From DASUAS01 sp963809795 (GTDB lineage Bacteria; Actinomycetota; Acidimicrobiia; IMCC26256; DASPTH01): 64,000 nucleotides of DNA. The translations under genes and the position numbers were made by a program. The stretch spans positions 106,886 through 170,885 of the forward strand of contig CAWELN010000005.1 of the NCBI GenBank assembly GCA_963809795.1. The letters are read 5' to 3'. Of this stretch, positions 1 through 8,107 are shown piece by piece. The number at the start of each line of letters is the position of its first letter. Position 1 is the first letter of the stretch. The notes under the pieces are model-generated. The model was not told the DNA's origin and did not search any database. It worked only from the letters and a program-made list of their open reading frames with translations.

Positions 1-409
1 GCGGCGAGATCCCCTCGAAGCGGAGGTCGGCGACGAAGTCGTCCTGGTCGCGGAAGCGGTAGCCGAGGTCGTAGACCAGGCCCGGCTCCACCATGCGGAC
101 CGACACGCCGTTGGAGAACGTGACCGAGCGGAGGTCGAGGGGCTCGGGCAGCGGTTGGTGGGTGAGGAACCCGTAGTACGGCAACTCCCACGGCAGCCAG
201 CCCGACGCGTCGTACACGAACGCGCCCCCGCTCGAGGAGCCCGCGTTCGGCCGCACCTGCACGTAGAGCCACCCCGCCAGCGCGCGGTCGGGCACCGCGA
301 ACGACCACCACGTGGTCTCGGTCCAGTCGCGCTGGGGGCCGGGCTCGTGCAGTTCGTCGTCGGCCGGGGTGAAGCGGAGGTGCTCGTCGAACGGGAAGTC
401 GGTGGTCAC
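1..409 (-). CDS. AttH/DUF7064-like protein, N-terminal part (cut by window edge)
   Basis: The gene runs off the left edge; 136 codons are visible from a GTG at 409-407. The N-terminus carries a Trp-rich stretch (WTETTWWSF, about residues 30-38) followed by segments that read like one half of a lipocalin-like beta barrel. It resembles the N-termini of the genes at 46745-47702 (WNESWYFSW) and, more loosely, 17333-18463, which belong to the AttH/carotenoid-hydratase-like group often annotated DUF7064/DUF7065. Members sit in lipid, steroid and terpenoid catabolic clusters but their reaction is not established. It diverges from the phosphotransferase at 476, and the 66-bp gap holds a motif also found before two other genes in the window. 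The family assignment is moderate because the C-terminal motif is missing. Confidence 0.6.
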   Translation of the reverse strand, partial: MTTDFPFDEHLRFTPADDELHEPGPQRDWTETTWWSFAVPDRALAGWLYVQVRPNAGSSSGGAFVYDASGWLPWELPYYGFLTHQPLPEPLDLRSVTFSNGVSVRMVEPGLVYDLGYRFRDQDDFVADLRFEGISP

Positions 410-428
410 GCGGCCCCCTGTGGTCGCC

Positions 429-450
429 GGAAAAGAGAGTACTGTTTTCG
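429..450. promoter_or_regulatory. Shared promoter-region motif, copy 1
   Basis: The stretch reads GAAAAGAGAGTACTGTTTTC, an AT-rich island in GC-rich DNA between divergent genes 409(-) and 476(+). Close relatives lie at 7110-7130 (GAAAAGAGGTTACCGATTTC) and 17230-17250 (GAAAAAAGGTACCTGATTT), each 20-60 bp before a minus-strand gene. The shape is an A-run, a central GTAC/GTTACC palindrome and a T-run, so it could be an operator of a dimeric regulator. The regulator is unknown. Confidence 0.5.
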
Positions 451-475
451 CGCGTCCGGGTCATTCGGGGGGAGC

Positions 476-1837
476 ATGGACGACGGGCTACCGGTGACGG
501 CCGTGGAGGCGTGGCTGCGGGAGTGCACCGGCGCCCGGTCGGTTGCGGTGCAGCGCCGGCCCGGAGGCGGTCGCCATCAGGCGTGGGACGTGACCCTCGC
601 CGCGGCCGACGGCGCCACCGACCGGCGGTTCCTCCGCGCCGACGCCGTCCGTCCCGGCCCACACGAGTCGTACACGCTGTGGCGCGAGGCCGAGATCTAC
701 GCCGCGCTCGCGGGCGCCGGCCTGCCGGTGCCCGACATCCTCGCGGTGCACCCCGACCATCCGGCCGTGCTCATGGCGTACGCGCCCGGCGTGGCGCGCT
801 TCGGCGGCCTCGACCAGGACGCGCAGGTGGCGATCCTCGACGAGCTGGTCGACGCGCTGGTGCGCATGCACCGCCTCGACGTCGCGACGCTCCCGTTGCC
901 GACGCTCCTCCCCGCGCGGAGCGTCGCCGATCACGTGCGCGACGAGCTCGACGTGTGGGAGGGCCGCCTCGACCAGAGCGGCCGGGCGGAGCCCTTCCTG
1001 CGCGGCTGCTTCGCCTGGCTGCGGGCGCACGTCCCCGCCGTCGACGGCCCGCCGTCGCTGGTGCAGGGCGACACCGGCCCGGGCAACTTCCTCCACGACG
1101 GCGAGCACCTCACCGCGCTGCTCGACTTCGAGCTCGCCCACCTGGGCGACCCGATGGAGGACCTGGCGTGGATCGGCACCCGCAACGCGCAGGAGCCGGT
1201 GCCCGACTTCGACGCGCTGCTCGCTGCCTACGCACGCGCCGGCGGCGTGATCGACCGGGCCCGGATCCGCTACCACTTCGTGTTCGCCGAGCTCCGCATC
1301 GCGGTGCTCGCCATCGAGCGCGCCGGGCACGCCCCGTCGGCCGACGCCGACATCGGCAGCGGCCTCATCTACGGCACGCTGCACACCCGGCTCACCGCGG
1401 AAGCACTCGCCGCCGCCACCGGGACCCCGCTCCCCCCGGTGCCCGACGACCCGACCGTCGACAGCGAGGCCACCCCCTACTTCGACGCGGTGCTCGAACA
1501 GCTGCGCACCGTCGTGGTCCCCGCGATCGACGACCCGTTCGCGTCGCAACGGGCCAAGAGCACCGCGCGCGTGCTCAAGTACCTGCGTGAGGTCGAACGG
1601 TCGGGCGCGGCACCCCTCGTGTCCGAGCTCGACGAGCTCGAACGCGTCCTCGGGAGTCGACCGGCAACGGTCGACGACGGCCGCCGCCGGCTCGAGGAGG
1701 AGGTGGTCGCCGGGCGCGTCGACGCGGTCGGTCTGCTGCCGTACGCCTGGACGCGGGTGCAGTGGGAGCAACGACTGCGCGCCGGCGCGATGGGCGTGCT
1801 CGCCACCCGTCACCTTCCCGACCTCGCGGACGGCTGA
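476..1837 (+). CDS. Aminoglycoside/choline-type phosphotransferase family protein
   Basis: A 453-residue protein of the APH/ChoK kinase-like fold. The catalytic-loop equivalent is QGDTGPGN (Asp199, Asn204) and the metal-binding loop is LLDFELAHLGDP (Asp217). Actinobacterial proteins of this type, often beside acyl-CoA dehydrogenases, are fused or coupled in the ACAD10/ACAD11 manner and are thought to phosphorylate hydroxy-acyl substrates before elimination; that role is inferred here. The ATG at 476 is chosen because a GGGGGGAG ribosome site lies just upstream. The C-terminal 100 residues form a helical extension beyond the kinase core. The acyl-CoA dehydrogenase begins 15 bp downstream, supporting a two-step ACAD10/11-like pair. 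Confidence 0.8.
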   Translation: MDDGLPVTAVEAWLRECTGARSVAVQRRPGGGRHQAWDVTLAAADGATDRRFLRADAVRPGPHESYTLWREAEIYAALAGAGLPVPDILAVHPDHPAVLMAYAPGVARFGGLDQDAQVAILDELVDALVRMHRLDVATLPLPTLLPARSVADHVRDELDVWEGRLDQSGRAEPFLRGCFAWLRAHVPAVDGPPSLVQGDTGPGNFLHDGEHLTALLDFELAHLGDPMEDLAWIGTRNAQEPVPDFDALLAAYARAGGVIDRARIRYHFVFAELRIAVLAIERAGHAPSADADIGSGLIYGTLHTRLTAEALAAATGTPLPPVPDDPTVDSEATPYFDAVLEQLRTVVVPAIDDPFASQRAKSTARVLKYLREVERSGAAPLVSELDELERVLGSRPATVDDGRRRLEEEVVAGRVDAVGLLPYAWTRVQWEQRLRAGAMGVLATRHLPDLADG

Positions 1838-1852
1838 GTACGCTCCCGGCCG

Positions 1853-2962
1853 ATGAAGCCGCACGAAGAGTTGCGCGCCGTCCTCGACGAGATCGTTCCC
1901 CGTCACCACCAACGGTGGGGCGACTCCGGCGACTGGGCGGGCCTGCTCGAGTTCCAGCGGGACCTCGGTGCCCGAGGGTGGAGCGCGCCCGCATGGCCGG
2001 TCGAGCTCGGCGGCCGCGGCCTCGGCGTCGAGGACCAGATCGCGTGTGACGCCGAGTTCAGCCACGCGCGGGCGCCCCGGCGCATCGCGGTGTTCGGCGT
2101 CAAGAACGTCGGGCCCACCATCGCGGCCGCCGGGACGCCGGAGCAGAAGGAGCACCTGCCGCGGATCCTCACCGCCGACGAGGTGTGGTGCCAGGGCTTC
2201 AGCGAACCCGACGCGGGGAGCGACCTCGCCGGGCTCCGGTGCCGGGCCGTCCTCGAGGGCGACCACTTCGTGGTGAACGGCTCGAAGGTGTGGACGTCGA
2301 TCGGGATGTGGGCCACGCACTGCATGCTGCTCGTGCGCACCGACCCCGACGCGCCCGCCCACCGCGGCATCTCGGCGCTGCTCGTGCCCCTCGACACGCC
2401 CGGCATCACCCGTCGCCCGATCGTGCAGGCCACCGGCGACAGCGACTTCGCCGAGGTGGTCTACGAGGACGTCGTGGTCCCGAAGGACGCGTTGCTCGGG
2501 CCGCTCCACGGTGGATGGGGCGTCACCATGGCCACGCTCGGCTACGAGCGCGCCGGGGTGATCGAGATCTCGGGCAACCTCATCGCCGAGATCGAGGGGT
2601 TCCTGCACGCGGCCGCGCGCGACGGCCGGCTGTCACGCGGCGACCGCGACCGTGGCGCCGCCATCTACACCCGGGCCCGGATCCTCGGGTGGTTGGGCGA
2701 GCGGTCGCTGCTCGACGACGGCGGTGGTCCCAACGGGGGCGTCGCCGGGCTGATCAAGCTGGCGTGGTCGACCCTCGGTCAGTCGTTCGCGGAGTACGCG
2801 GCTGACGTCGACGGGTTGGCCGCGATCGCCGGCGACGACCTGCGCAACGGCCGCCGCCTGGTGGCCAGCCGGTCCAACACCATCGCCGGCGGCACCACCG
2901 AGGTGATGAAGAACATCATCGGCGAGCGCTCCCTCGGGCTCCCCCGCGAGCCGAAGGGATGA
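1853..2962 (+). CDS. Acyl-CoA dehydrogenase
   Basis: A 369-residue FAD-dependent acyl-CoA dehydrogenase introducing the alpha-beta double bond in an acyl-CoA. The signature GFSEPDAGSD is at residues 115-124, a substrate/FAD-binding stretch VNGSKVWTS follows near 140, and the C-terminal signature IAGGTTEVMKNIIGERSLGLPRE is present in full. Length fits the family at the short end. It follows the kinase-like gene by 15 bp and its stop overlaps the next start in an ATGA, so it is translationally coupled to the dioxygenase. The kinase-dehydrogenase neighbourhood recalls ACAD10/11 systems for hydroxy fatty acids; the substrate here is unknown. Confidence 0.9.
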   Translation: MKPHEELRAVLDEIVPRHHQRWGDSGDWAGLLEFQRDLGARGWSAPAWPVELGGRGLGVEDQIACDAEFSHARAPRRIAVFGVKNVGPTIAAAGTPEQKEHLPRILTADEVWCQGFSEPDAGSDLAGLRCRAVLEGDHFVVNGSKVWTSIGMWATHCMLLVRTDPDAPAHRGISALLVPLDTPGITRRPIVQATGDSDFAEVVYEDVVVPKDALLGPLHGGWGVTMATLGYERAGVIEISGNLIAEIEGFLHAAARDGRLSRGDRDRGAAIYTRARILGWLGERSLLDDGGGPNGGVAGLIKLAWSTLGQSFAEYAADVDGLAAIAGDDLRNGRRLVASRSNTIAGGTTEVMKNIIGERSLGLPREPKG

Positions 2963-3834
2963 GTGTGATCGCCGGTGCGCCGGTCCCGTTCCGGACGATC
3001 GGTGTCGCCCCGCTGGCGCCGGCGCTCGGCGCGGAGATCACGGGAGTCGACCTGCAGCGGCCGATCATCGGGCAGCAGGCCGCCGACCTGCGGGAGGCGC
3101 TCACCCGCCACCTCGTCCTGTTCTTCCGTGAGCAGGACGTCACCGAGGAGCAGCAGCTCGCGGTCGCGTCGGTGTTCGGACCGCCCGTCTCGGCGAGCCT
3201 CGACCCCGCCGAGGACCTGATGTTCGTGACCCTCGAGGACGGCCCCGACAGCCCACCGCAGTCGGACCGGTGGCACACCGACGTCCCCTTCGTGCCCGAG
3301 CCGCCCGACGTCGCGGTGTTGAGCATGCGCACCGCGCCGCCGCTCGGCGGCGACACGATGTGGGTCAGCCTCTACGGCGCGTACGACTCGCTCTCCCCGC
3401 CGATGCAGGAGGTCGTGCGCGACCTGGAGCTGGAGCTCGACCTCGGGCCCTCGGCCGACGCGATCGGCCGCCTGTACGGCGAGGAGGCACAGCGCGAGGC
3501 GGTGCGGCGCTTCGAACCGGTGCGTCAGCCATTGGTGCGCGTGCATCCGGTGTCCGGCCGACCCGCGCTGTACCTCTGTGGTGCGTTCATGCGCGGCATC
3601 GCCGGCATGCACGCCGACGAGAGCGCCGCGTTGCTGGAGCTCCTCCGCGCCCCGCTCGAGGATCCGAATCTGCAGTGCCGGTGGCGATGGCACGAGCACG
3701 ACGTCGCCATCTGGGACGAACGCTGCACCAACCACCGAGGCCTCTCGGACCACTTCCCCGCCCGCCGCGTGGTGCGCCGCTGCCTCGCCGGTCGCGGCCG
3801 CCCGGTCGGACCGGCGGAGCCATCCGTCCCATGA
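2959..3834 (+). CDS. TauD/TfdA-family Fe(II)/2-oxoglutarate dioxygenase
   Basis: A 291-residue protein of the TauD/TfdA superfamily, which uses Fe(II), O2 and 2-oxoglutarate to hydroxylate substrates. The facial-triad start WHTD (His106, Asp108) is clear, preceded by the family feature LVLFFREQ (about residues 52-59); the distal histidine is probably within CTNHRGLSDH and the following Arg-rich segment RRVVRRC would bind 2-oxoglutarate. Start and stop overlap both neighbours by four bases, so it is produced with the acyl-CoA dehydrogenase and the two AhpD/CMD-type proteins. The substrate cannot be told from sequence; a role in hydroxylating an organic acid is inferred. Confidence 0.87.
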   Translation: MSVIAGAPVPFRTIGVAPLAPALGAEITGVDLQRPIIGQQAADLREALTRHLVLFFREQDVTEEQQLAVASVFGPPVSASLDPAEDLMFVTLEDGPDSPPQSDRWHTDVPFVPEPPDVAVLSMRTAPPLGGDTMWVSLYGAYDSLSPPMQEVVRDLELELDLGPSADAIGRLYGEEAQREAVRRFEPVRQPLVRVHPVSGRPALYLCGAFMRGIAGMHADESAALLELLRAPLEDPNLQCRWRWHEHDVAIWDERCTNHRGLSDHFPARRVVRRCLAGRGRPVGPAEPSVP

Positions 3835-4250
3835 CCCTCGGCGAGTTCCCCACCTGGCTTCCCGTCGGGTCCGCGGCGGCCGAGCCGGTCGACGTGTTCG
3901 GCCTCCTGCCTGCCGGCGAGGAGCAGCTTCGGCACCTCGCCGCCTCGCTGTGGAGCGCGGACGTCGACCGCGCCACGCTCGAGTTGTGTCGCGATCGCAT
4001 CGACGCGCTGATCGCCGGCACCGCTCGTCCGCCGGCGCCCGACCGGCCGACCGCCGCCCAGCGCGCGGCCGCCGACTTCGCCGAGCAGTTCGTGCTCGAT
4101 CCCCACGGTTGCACCGACGAACAGATGCAGGCGCTCCAGGAGCACTTCACCCCGGCCCAACTCGCCACCCTGACCACCGCCATCGCGGTCTTCGACGCGC
4201 TCGCGCGGGTCCGCGCCGTGCTCGCACCACCCCAGGAGGAAGCCCCATGA
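3831..4250 (+). CDS. Small CMD/AhpD-like protein lacking the CxxC pair
   Basis: A 139-residue helical protein. The segments TLELCRDRIDAL and FTPAQLATLTTAIAVFDALARVRAVL resemble the helices that flank the active site in carboxymuconolactone-decarboxylase/AhpD proteins, but the usual Cys-x-x-Cys is absent; the cysteine of ELCRD and one in PHGCTD are unpaired. It starts at an ATG overlapping the dioxygenase stop (ATGA) and ends in another ATGA shared with the next gene, which is a redox-type AhpD-like protein. I infer a catalytically reduced partner or subunit of that protein. The family call rests on pattern and context only. Confidence 0.6.
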   Translation: MTLGEFPTWLPVGSAAAEPVDVFGLLPAGEEQLRHLAASLWSADVDRATLELCRDRIDALIAGTARPPAPDRPTAAQRAAADFAEQFVLDPHGCTDEQMQALQEHFTPAQLATLTTAIAVFDALARVRAVLAPPQEEAP

Positions 4251-4756
4251 GGATCGAACCGCCCGCCGGTGGCCAGAGCATCTTCGACCACCAGCCGGAG
4301 CTCTTCGCGTCGTTCAACCGGCTCTACGGCACGTTGTGGACGCTCGGCGCGCTCGAGCAACCGGTGAAGGAGACGGCGCGGATCCGCAACGCACGGCTGG
4401 TCGACTGCGGCCTCTGAAGGAACCTCCGCTTCGCAGGTGCGAAGCAGCAGGGACTCGACGAGAACACCATCGAGCGGATCGAGGGCCCCGATGACGTGGC
4501 CCGGCTCCCCCGCCGCCTGCGACTCGCGGTGTCGACGGCCGACGCCGTGGTCACCGATCCCGCGGGCACGCCCGAGGCGCTCCGGCGCGAGCTGCTGGAG
4601 GAGTTCACGCCGGGGGAGATCGTGGAGCTCGTGCTCACGACGGCCCTGGCGTCGGCGTTTTCGCGGGCGGCGATCGCGTGGGGCCCTCCGGAGGCGATGC
4701 CGACGCTCGAGGTGCCGACCCCGACGCCGGATCCCGCCCAACGCTACGAAGGCTGA
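4247..4756 (+). CDS. Candidate selenoprotein: AhpD/CMD-like protein with Cys-x-x-Sec
   Basis: The frame opened at the ATG 4247 meets TGA at 4415-4417, then continues uninterrupted to a TGA at 4754-4756, giving 169 residues if the first TGA is read as selenocysteine. The TGA falls exactly in the active-site motif: Cys54-Gly-Leu-[TGA57]-Arg-Asn-Leu-Arg-Phe, where AhpD/CMD proteins have Cys-x-x-Cys. Sequence after the TGA (AGAKQQGLDEN, then helices with FTPGEIVELVLTTAL) is typical of the same family, so the two halves are one protein. A perfect hairpin follows the TGA at the position of a bacterial SECIS. CMD/AhpD-domain selenoproteins are known from surveys of bacterial selenoproteomes. The expected role is thiol/selenol peroxide or disulfide chemistry. 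Alternative: a TGC/TGT-to-TGA error or nonsense mutation, which would not explain the hairpin. It is coupled (ATGA) to the cysteine-poor paralogue upstream. Confidence 0.8.
4418..4445 (+). promoter_or_regulatory. Bacterial SECIS-like element
   Basis: Starting 10 nt after the in-frame TGA is a perfect 7-bp stem, GCTTCGC (4428-4434) with GCGAAGC (4439-4445), closed by the tetraloop AGGT. The GGT in the loop begins 19 nt after the TGA, which matches the layout of the E. coli formate dehydrogenase SECIS as I remember it (apical G-U in an AGGU-type loop on a short stem). SelB would bind this loop and deliver Sec-tRNA. It lies inside the coding frame, as bacterial SECIS elements do. Confidence 0.75.
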
Positions 4757-6288
4757 CCGGCGTACTCGTCGCGCAGCGTGCGCTTGGAGAGCTTGCCGGC
4801 GTCGGTGCGCGGGAGCGACGCCCGGAACTCGACCCGGCGGGGGCACTTGTACTTCGCCAGCTGCGCTCGGCAGTGCGCGAGCAGCTCGTCGGCGAGCGCG
4901 TCGTCGGGCGCGCGACCGTCGACCGGTTGCACGACCGCGACGATCGTCTCGCCCCATTCGGCGTCGGGCAGCCCGATGACCGCGACGTCGCCGACCGCCG
5001 GGTGCGTCGCCAGCACCGCTTCGACCTCCTGGGGGTACACGTTCACACCGCCGGTGATGATCATGTCCTTGGCGCGGTCGCAGATGAAGAGATAGCCGTC
5101 GTCGTCGACGAATCCGACGTCGCCGATGGTGAAGAGCCGCCCGCGGTACGCGGCGCGCGTCGTCTCCGCGTCGCCGACGTACTCGAACGACGGCGCGTCG
5201 GACCCGTAGTAGATCCCACCGATCTCCCCCGGCCCCAGCTCGCGACCGTCGTCGTCGAGGATGGCCAGGCGGGTGCCCCGGATCGCGCGTCCGACGGTGC
5301 CGGGCTTCTCCAACCACCGGTGCGGCTTGGCGATCGTCGCCGGACCCTCCATGCCGCCGTAGGTCTCCCAGATCACCGGGCCCCACCACTCCATCATCCG
5401 GCGCTTCACCTCGAGCGGGCACGGCGCCGCCGAATGCACGACCGCATGCAGGCTCGAGACGTCGGCGCGTGCCCGCACCCCCTCCGGCAGCTGCAACAGC
5501 CGATGGAACTGCGTCGGCACCATGTACGCCGAGAACACGCGGTGCTCCTCGACGAGGCGCAGGGCCTCCGCGGGGTCGAAGCGGTGCATGATCACGAGCC
5601 CGTGCCCCACGTTGAGCGCGCCGGCCCAGTAGGCGTGGCTGCCGCCGTGGTACATGGCGGTCGACACGAGGTGCGGCCCGCCGAAGGGCACGAAGTCGAA
5701 GGCGCGGCCGAAGGTGGCGGCGTCGTTCGCCACCTGCGCGGGGTCGCCCTCCGGTTGCGGCCGGCGGATGCCCTTCGGCCGGCCGGTGGTCCCCGACGTG
5801 TAGACGAACAACGACCCCGGCGTGCGCTCGGCCGGTGTCGTCGTCGGGTACGGCGCCCGCGCGTCCGCGAGCGGCTCGAACCGCTCGACGGCTCCGGTGG
5901 CGAACGCGGCCTTCAGCGTGCCGACGTCGACCGTCGCCACCTGTGCCGCGTAGCGCTCGTCGGTCACCAGGACGGACGCGTCGGAGTGCCGGACGATCGT
6001 GGCGATCTCGGACTCGGTGAGCAAGGTGTTGAGCGGGATGAAGTACCAGCCCGCCTCGTGGCACGCCAGCGACCACTCGACCAGCCCGATGCCGTTGGGC
6101 AGGAGCGCGGCGACGGCGTCACCGGGTTGCACACCGCGGTCGCGGAGCAGGTGCACGAGCTGGTGTGCGCGCCCGGCGAGCGCGGCGTAGGTGCACTCAC
6201 CCTCGGGCGACGCCACGATGGCCGGCCGGTCGGGCTGGTCCTCGGCGATCCACCAGAAGCCGAGGCGCTGGTCCCACACCGACGCCAT
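4744..6288 (-). CDS. AMP-forming acyl-CoA synthetase (FadD-like)
   Basis: A 514-residue ANL-superfamily ligase that activates a carboxylic acid with ATP and CoA. The P-loop YTSGTTGRPKG is at residues 163-173, the ATP-binding ETYGGMEG motif near 310, the hinge GDVGFVDDDGY near 395, and the C-terminal catalytic lysine in TDAGKLSKR. It starts at an ATG (6288) whose A is shared with the stop of the upstream crotonase, so the two are co-translated. Its end overlaps the end of the selenoprotein gene by 13 bp, convergently. The partner crotonase suggests a step in degradation of an acyl-CoA; the chain type is unknown. Confidence 0.9.
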   Translation of the reverse strand: MASVWDQRLGFWWIAEDQPDRPAIVASPEGECTYAALAGRAHQLVHLLRDRGVQPGDAVAALLPNGIGLVEWSLACHEAGWYFIPLNTLLTESEIATIVRHSDASVLVTDERYAAQVATVDVGTLKAAFATGAVERFEPLADARAPYPTTTPAERTPGSLFVYTSGTTGRPKGIRRPQPEGDPAQVANDAATFGRAFDFVPFGGPHLVSTAMYHGGSHAYWAGALNVGHGLVIMHRFDPAEALRLVEEHRVFSAYMVPTQFHRLLQLPEGVRARADVSSLHAVVHSAAPCPLEVKRRMMEWWGPVIWETYGGMEGPATIAKPHRWLEKPGTVGRAIRGTRLAILDDDGRELGPGEIGGIYYGSDAPSFEYVGDAETTRAAYRGRLFTIGDVGFVDDDGYLFICDRAKDMIITGGVNVYPQEVEAVLATHPAVGDVAVIGLPDAEWGETIVAVVQPVDGRAPDDALADELLAHCRAQLAKYKCPRRVEFRASLPRTDAGKLSKRTLRDEYAGQPS

Positions 6289-7067
6289 CAGCGGAAGCGG
6301 GGCGTGCGCTTCGGGGCCACGCCGGGCTTCTCCCCCGGCGGCGGGTTCCCGACGTGGGTGTAGATGATCCCCGTCTGCAAGGCGGCCGAGCGGGTGGCGT
6401 CGAGCGATTCCCAGATCGCCCGCACCGTGCCCTGGATGGCCTCGGGGCGACGCGCCGCGATCTCGGCCGCCAGCTCGTGGGCGCGCGACCAGAGCTCCTC
6501 GCGCGGCACGATCTCGGTGACGATGCCGAGTCGCAACGCGGTTGCCGCGGTGAGACGTTCCTCGTTCCCGAGCAGCGCCCAGCGCAGGACGTCGCCGAGC
6601 GGGACGTTGCGGTGCAGCATCCCGATGGGCTCGAGCACCGAGGTGACGCCGCGCGACGCGTGCGGATCGAAGAAGGTCGCGTCCTCCGAGCAGATGATGA
6701 TGTCGGACTCGTTCACGAAGTACTGGCCGCCGCCCGCGCACATGCCCTGCACCGCGGCGACGACGGGCTTCCAGCACTTGTGGGCCTTGGGCCCCACCAG
6801 GAACCCGGGGTCGGCCTGGTTCCAGATGTTGAGGTGGTACCACCACACGCCCTCGGTCACGTCGATGCCGGTGCAGAAGGCGCGGTCGCCCGCGGCGCGC
6901 AGCACCACCGCGTGGATGTCGTCGGTGTCGCGCACGGTGCGCCACACGTCGACGACCTCCGCGGCCATCGTCTGGTTGAACGAGTTGAGGGTCTCGGGTC
7001 GGTTCAGCGTGACGGTGGCGACGTGGTCGTCACCGACCTCGAAGATGATCGTGGAGTAGTCGCCCAC
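6288..7067 (-). CDS. Enoyl-CoA hydratase/isomerase family protein
   Basis: A 259-residue crotonase-fold protein. The CoA-binding GDRAFCTGIDV and the oxyanion-hole stretch GMCAGGG are present, followed by DATFFDPHASRG, where canonical hydratases have catalytic glutamates; those are not obvious, so hydratase activity is not certain. Closely related proteins in this window (35420-36211 and 51072-51876) share the DATFFD segment and the long WESLD...YTxxGNP tail, suggesting a sub-family with a common role. The start is a GTG at 7067 behind a GGAGGACGAGAG ribosome site. A conserved motif (7110-7130) lies 43-63 bp upstream. Confidence 0.85.
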   Translation of the reverse strand: MGDYSTIIFEVGDDHVATVTLNRPETLNSFNQTMAAEVVDVWRTVRDTDDIHAVVLRAAGDRAFCTGIDVTEGVWWYHLNIWNQADPGFLVGPKAHKCWKPVVAAVQGMCAGGGQYFVNESDIIICSEDATFFDPHASRGVTSVLEPIGMLHRNVPLGDVLRWALLGNEERLTAATALRLGIVTEIVPREELWSRAHELAAEIAARRPEAIQGTVRAIWESLDATRSAALQTGIIYTHVGNPPPGEKPGVAPKRTPRFR

Positions 7068-7109
7068 CTCTCGTCCTCCGCTGGTCCTCTGCGCCGACGT
7101 CCCGGGCCC

Positions 7110-7130
7110 GGAAAAGAGGTTACCGATTTC
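7110..7130. promoter_or_regulatory. Shared promoter-region motif, copy 2
   Basis: The plus-strand text is GGAAAAGAGGTTACCGATTTC, centred on the palindrome GGTTACC. It matches copies at 429-450 and 17230-17250. It lies upstream of the crotonase-ligase pair that begins at 7067 on the minus strand, in an 81-bp gap. Confidence 0.5.
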
Positions 7131-7148
7131 TCCAAGCGCCCGCCAGGC

Positions 7149-7991
7149 TCAGCCCGGCGGGCGGTGGTACTCGGGCGGGCGGCGCTCCCGCCAGGCGCGG
7201 ACCGCCTCACGGTGGTCGTCGGTGCCACCCGAAGCGACCATGCGCCCGGTCTCGCGCGGCAGCGCCTCGGCCAGCGACAGGTGCAGCGCGTCGTGCACGT
7301 TGGCCTTCATGCCCGTGAACGCGTCCGTGGGCCCGGATGCAAGCTCGTGCGCCCACGCCATCCAGGCGTCGGCGAACCCGGCGTCGGGCACGACGCGGTT
7401 CACCAGCCCGAGCGCGTGCGCGTCGCGCGCGTCGAGCGCCGCGTTCGACACGAGCAGCTCCAGCGCGCGCGACGGCCCGAGCAACCGGGTGAGGAACCAC
7501 GCGCCACCGAAGTCTCCCGAGAACGCGAGGCGGGCCCAACCGGTGACGAGCCGAGCCGACTCGGCGGCGATGCGGAAGTCGCAGGCCAGCGCCAGCGCCA
7601 TGCCGGCGCCGACTGCAGGGCCGTTGACCGCGGCGACGGTGAGCTTCGGGTGCTCGTGCAGCGCCTGCGCCAGCTGCGCGTCGGCGAGCAGCGCGGCCGC
7701 GCGCGCGTCGACGTCGAGCGCCGCCCGTTCGGCGACGTCGCCCTTCACGTCGCCGCCGGCACAGAACGCGGTTCCCGCCCCGGTCATCACGATGCAACCG
7801 ATGTCGTCGCGCACGGCGAACTCGTCGAGCGCGCGCGTGATCGGCGCGCGCATCTCGGGGTGCAGCGCGTTCCGCCGCTCGGGCCGGTCGAGCGTGATCA
7901 CCGCGACCCGACCGTGCAGTGCGACGCGGACGACGTCGGTCCCGGTGGGCCAGTCGATCGCCACGGCTACCGTCTCCCGCTCGATCGTCAC
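7149..7991 (-). CDS. Enoyl-CoA hydratase/isomerase family protein
   Basis: A 280-residue crotonase. AFCAGGDVKG supplies the CoA-binding/oxyanion loop and VNGPAVGAGMALALACD the second oxyanion helix; RNALHPEM is the usual N-terminal motif. It is not in the DATFFD subgroup seen at 6288, 35420 and 51072. A GTG at 7991 is used as the start; no clear ribosome site is visible, and a shorter start near ALHGRVAVITLD is possible. It stands alone on the minus strand, with the gap before the next crotonase holding the motif at 7110. Confidence 0.82.
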   Translation of the reverse strand: MTIERETVAVAIDWPTGTDVVRVALHGRVAVITLDRPERRNALHPEMRAPITRALDEFAVRDDIGCIVMTGAGTAFCAGGDVKGDVAERAALDVDARAAALLADAQLAQALHEHPKLTVAAVNGPAVGAGMALALACDFRIAAESARLVTGWARLAFSGDFGGAWFLTRLLGPSRALELLVSNAALDARDAHALGLVNRVVPDAGFADAWMAWAHELASGPTDAFTGMKANVHDALHLSLAEALPRETGRMVASGGTDDHREAVRAWRERRPPEYHRPPG

Positions 7992-8107
7992 CCGGTCGAT
8001 CGTGGCACAGTGCCCCAAAACTCCGCAACGAGCGGTCAGGCCGGTGCCGCCGCGGTCGCCGCGTGCAGGCGCCCGAGCAGGTCGAACGCGTTGTCGAGGC
8101 GTGCCGC

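Noticed and set aside
488..2608. Long open frames antisense to clear genes (for example 488-2608 minus, 23158-24867 minus, 25421-27409 plus)
   Set aside because: They are Arg/His/Gly-rich translations produced by high-GC codon bias opposite well-supported enzymes, with no family motifs.
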